This document shows, in pieces, positions 61,342 through 64,000 of a stretch of DNA of 64,000 bases (within the stretch, counting starts at the first letter, position 1; each line of letters opens with the position of its first letter). The DNA is taken from assembly GCF_000321415.2 (NCBI RefSeq), contig NC_019902.2:1922001-1986000 (forward strand). The letters run 5' to 3'. The notes beneath the pieces were generated by a model. The model was not told the origin of the DNA. It ran no database searches and worked only from the letters and a program-made list of their open reading frames with translations. Position numbers and translations under genes: made by a program. Source of the DNA: Thioalkalivibrio nitratireducens DSM 14787. GTDB taxonomy: Bacteria > Pseudomonadota > Gammaproteobacteria > Ectothiorhodospirales > Ectothiorhodospiraceae.

Positions 61342-63822
61342 ATGGACGAAACCGCATCCCCGACGGAACACGAACACACCCGGACTGGCCTCAGCGTCGA
61401 CGCACTGCACCGGGCGCTGCTCGACAACCTGTTCTACGTGGTCGGCCGCTTCCCGGCAGTGGCGACGCAGCAGGACTACTACCGCGCACTCGCTTTCACC
61501 GTTCGCGACCGCCTGCTGCACCGCTGGCTCCGGACCGTGCAGACCTACAAGGCGGAACGCAGCCGCACCGTCTGCTATCTGTCGGCCGAGTACCTGCCAG
61601 GCCCGCAATTGGGACACAACCTGCTCGCCCTGGGCATCTCCGACAATGCCGGCGAGGCCGTGCGCCGGGCCGGACTCGAGCTGGAGGATCTGATCGAGGC
61701 AGAGGCGGAACCGGGGCTCGGCAACGGCGGGCTCGGCCGTCTTGCCGCCTGCTATCTGGATTCGCTGGCCACCCTGCAATTGCCCGCGATCGGATACGGT
61801 TTGCGCTACGAGTACGGCATCTTCCGCCAGCGCATCGACGAGGGCTGGCAAGTGGAGGTCGCCGACAGCTGGCTACGTGACGGCAACCCGTGGGAGCTGC
61901 GCCGCCCGCACATCGCATTCGAGATCAGGCTCGGCGGGCACACCGAACGGTACCTGGACGCGCACGGGCACAGCCGGGTGCGCTGGGTGGGAGGCGAGCT
62001 CATCCGTGGTGTCGCCTATGACACGCCGATCCCCGGCTACGGCGTCTACAACAGCAACCTCCTGCGGCTCTGGGCGGCGGAAGCGACCGAATCCTTCGAC
62101 TTCGGCAGCTTCAATGCCGGCGACTACCAGGGCGCAATGCGCAGGAAGATCCGCTCCGAGACGGTCAGCCGGGTCCTGTATCCCAACGACGAACCGGAAA
62201 CCGGAAAGCGCCTGCGCCTGCTCCAGGGCTACCTGTTGGTATCCTGTTCCCTGCAGGACATGCTCCGGATCCATCTGGGCAGCGGTGACAGCCTCGACCG
62301 GTTCCACCAGCGTTTCGTGGTGCAACTGAACGACACGCATCCCGCGATCGCGGTCGCGGAACTGATGCGCCTGCTGCTCGACGAGCATGGCATGCGGTGG
62401 GATCCGGCCTGGGAGCTGACTCGCCGCACATTCGCCTACACCAACCACACGCTGCTGCCCGAGGCACTGGAAAAGTGGCCGCTGCCGCTGTTCGAGGAGA
62501 CGCTGCCGCGGCACCTGGAGATCATCTTCGACATCAACCAGTGCTTCCTGGACGAGGTGCGCATACGCTTCCCGCATGACGACGCGCTCGCCACTCGGCT
62601 GTCGCTGATCGACGAGACCGGGCCCCGGTACGTGCGCATGGCGCACCTCGCCTGTGTCGGCAGTTTCTCGATCAACGGGGTCGCACGGCTGCATACCGGG
62701 CTCCTGACGGACACCGTCCTGCGCGACTTTCATGCGCTGTGGCCCGAGCGTTTCAACAACAAGACCAACGGTGTCTCGCCGCGCCGCTTCAGCAACCTGA
62801 GCAACCCCGGCCTCTGCGCGCTGCTCTCCCGGGTGGCGGGCCCGGGCTGGGCCGCCGATGCCGAACGCCTGCGCCTGCTCGAGCCGTATGCCCACCAGCC
62901 GGAGATCTACCCGGAATGGCGACGTATCAAGCTCGAGCGCAAGCGTGCGCTGGCCCGGTACATCGCCGCTCAGACCGGCGTCGCAGTCGACCCCGAGTCG
63001 ATGTTTGACGTCCAGGTCAAGCGGATCCACGAGTACAAGCGCCAGCACCTGAACGTGCTGCACATCATTGCGCTTTACAGCCGGATCAAGATGGATCCGG
63101 CACTGGACCCGGTGCCCCGCACGTTCGTATTTGGCGGCAAGGCGGCCCCCGGGTATGCCATGGCCAAGCTGATCATCAAGCTGATTCACTCGGTGGGCGA
63201 AGTCGTGAACCGCGATCCGGCAGTCCGGGATCGTTTGCGGGTGGTGTTCGTACCGGATTTCAACGTCAAGGTAGCCCAGCGCATCTACCCGGCCGCCGAC
63301 CTGTCGGAACAGATCTCGCTCGCGGGAAAGGAGGCCTCGGGCACCGGAAACATGAAGTTCGCGCTGAACGGTGCGCTGACCATCGGGACCCTGGACGGCG
63401 CAAACGTCGAAATCCGGGAGGAAGTAGGTCCGGAGAACTTCTTCCTGTTCGGACTGACCAGCGCCGAGGTGGATGCGCTGAAACGTTCGGGCTACTGCCC
63501 GTACGGCTGCTACCGCGAGAATCCGCTACTGCGAGAGGCAATCGACCTGCTGGCGGAGGGCCTGTTCTCGCACGGCGACCGGGACCTGTTCCGGCCGTTG
63601 GTCGATCACCTGCTGCACCGGGACGACTACATGCTCCTGGCCGACTTCCAGTCCTATGTCGACTGCCAGGACCGGGTGGATCGAGCGTTTCGGGATGCCG
63701 ACTCGTGGACGCGCATGTCGATGCTGAACGTCGCCCGCATGGGGCGCTTTTCCTCCGACCGGGTGGTGCAGGAGTACTGCCGCGACATCTGGAGGCTGGA
63801 GCCGGTGACCATCAGGCCGTAG
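61342..63822 (+). CDS. glgP: Glycogen/maltodextrin phosphorylase
   Basis: The product is 826 aa from ATG 61342, the standard length. It releases glucose-1-phosphate from alpha-1,4-glucans using PLP. Visible features are GLGNGGLGRLAACYLDS, LNDTHPAIAVAELMR, KTNGVSPRRF, VKRIHEYKRQ and the PLP lysine Lys672 in GTGNMKFALNG. The glucose-1-phosphate produced is also the substrate of RmlA encoded elsewhere in the window. It is divergent from nuoA and followed within 40 bp by a thioredoxin-fold gene on the same strand. Confidence 0.96.
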   Translation: MDETASPTEHEHTRTGLSVDALHRALLDNLFYVVGRFPAVATQQDYYRALAFTVRDRLLHRWLRTVQTYKAERSRTVCYLSAEYLPGPQLGHNLLALGISDNAGEAVRRAGLELEDLIEAEAEPGLGNGGLGRLAACYLDSLATLQLPAIGYGLRYEYGIFRQRIDEGWQVEVADSWLRDGNPWELRRPHIAFEIRLGGHTERYLDAHGHSRVRWVGGELIRGVAYDTPIPGYGVYNSNLLRLWAAEATESFDFGSFNAGDYQGAMRRKIRSETVSRVLYPNDEPETGKRLRLLQGYLLVSCSLQDMLRIHLGSGDSLDRFHQRFVVQLNDTHPAIAVAELMRLLLDEHGMRWDPAWELTRRTFAYTNHTLLPEALEKWPLPLFEETLPRHLEIIFDINQCFLDEVRIRFPHDDALATRLSLIDETGPRYVRMAHLACVGSFSINGVARLHTGLLTDTVLRDFHALWPERFNNKTNGVSPRRFSNLSNPGLCALLSRVAGPGWAADAERLRLLEPYAHQPEIYPEWRRIKLERKRALARYIAAQTGVAVDPESMFDVQVKRIHEYKRQHLNVLHIIALYSRIKMDPALDPVPRTFVFGGKAAPGYAMAKLIIKLIHSVGEVVNRDPAVRDRLRVVFVPDFNVKVAQRIYPAADLSEQISLAGKEASGTGNMKFALNGALTIGTLDGANVEIREEVGPENFFLFGLTSAEVDALKRSGYCPYGCYRENPLLREAIDLLAEGLFSHGDRDLFRPLVDHLLHRDDYMLLADFQSYVDCQDRVDRAFRDADSWTRMSMLNVARMGRFSSDRVVQEYCRDIWRLEPVTIRP

Positions 63823-63861
63823 GATGTCGCACTGTCACCCGCCTACTACACGGAGCCGCCG

Positions 63862-64000
63862 ATGGCCCAGACCAACCCAACCGACGACGCCCCCCCGGCA
63901 CATGCGCTGCTGCTGGTGGCGCCCGGGTGCCCGCACTGCGCCACGATGCTCGACGGGCTGGGCACACTGGTCAAGGAAGGCACGCTGGCCCGCCTCGAGG
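63862..64000 (+). CDS. Thioredoxin-fold protein, 5' part only
   Basis: The first 46 codons are present and the gene runs off the window end. ATG 63862 is preceded by CGGAG. The frame reads ...HALLLVAPGCPHCATMLDGL, with a CPHC redox-type motif at residues 24-27, followed by the start of a helix. This is typical of thioredoxin-family proteins, but the subfamily cannot be told from this fragment. Confidence 0.7.
   Translation, partial: MAQTNPTDDAPPAHALLLVAPGCPHCATMLDGLGTLVKEGTLARLE

Overview
This 64 kb window is a high-GC, gene-dense bacterial chromosome segment that most resembles a gammaproteobacterium. I lean towards the Chromatiales/Ectothiorhodospiraceae-Thioalkalivibrio type of lineage. 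That is an inference from gene content (14-gene nuo operon, Xps-like type II secretion operon, ABC-type polysaccharide export, rmlBACD, glycogen phosphorylase) and composition, not from a marker gene. No rRNA, tRNA, CRISPR array, prophage or intact insertion sequence was recognised.

Layout. 0.6-2.4 kb: a CotH-like lipoprotein. 2.4-8.4 kb (minus strand): surface-polysaccharide genes, namely a WbpM/CapD-type nucleotide-sugar dehydratase, a Wzm/Wzt-type ABC exporter, and a methyltransferase-like/GNAT fusion that is broken by one extra base. 8.5-12 kb (minus): a BNR-repeat secreted protein and two secreted proteins of unknown function, one followed by a clear terminator. 12.6-28.9 kb (minus): a long co-directional array in which a complete Xps-order type II secretion operon (gspE-F-G-H-I-J-K-L-M-N-D) lies between glycosyltransferases. 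Two of these (a GT2-coiled coil-GT2 protein and a PIG-L deacetylase-GT2-coiled coil protein) carry paralogous GT2 domains and bracket the secretion genes. 29.2-32.7 kb (plus): rmlB-A-C-D for dTDP-L-rhamnose. 32.9-34.9 kb: two different sulfotransferases. Together these regions look like a surface-glycan synthesis, modification and export locus physically interleaved with a secretion machine.

35-40.6 kb holds a YhaN/YhaO (SbcCD-like) ATPase-nuclease pair and a GcvR-like double-ACT regulator. 41-46.6 kb holds a small conserved protein, a cell-wall group (MltD-type lytic transglycosylase with LysM and two unrelated L,D-transpeptidases) and a glutaredoxin-like protein. 46.8-61.0 kb is the complete NADH:ubiquinone oxidoreductase operon nuoA-N on the minus strand, with a compact NuoG. 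It is followed divergently by glycogen phosphorylase and the start of a thioredoxin-fold protein cut by the window edge.

The most notable non-coding structure is a family of about 115-bp inverted-repeat elements. There are four good copies and one degenerate copy in intergenic gaps, and three of them lie inside the nuo operon. A second, unrelated inverted repeat sits next to one copy. Many of the glycan and secretion genes, and several nuo pairs, overlap by ATGA or TGATG junctions, which implies translational coupling.
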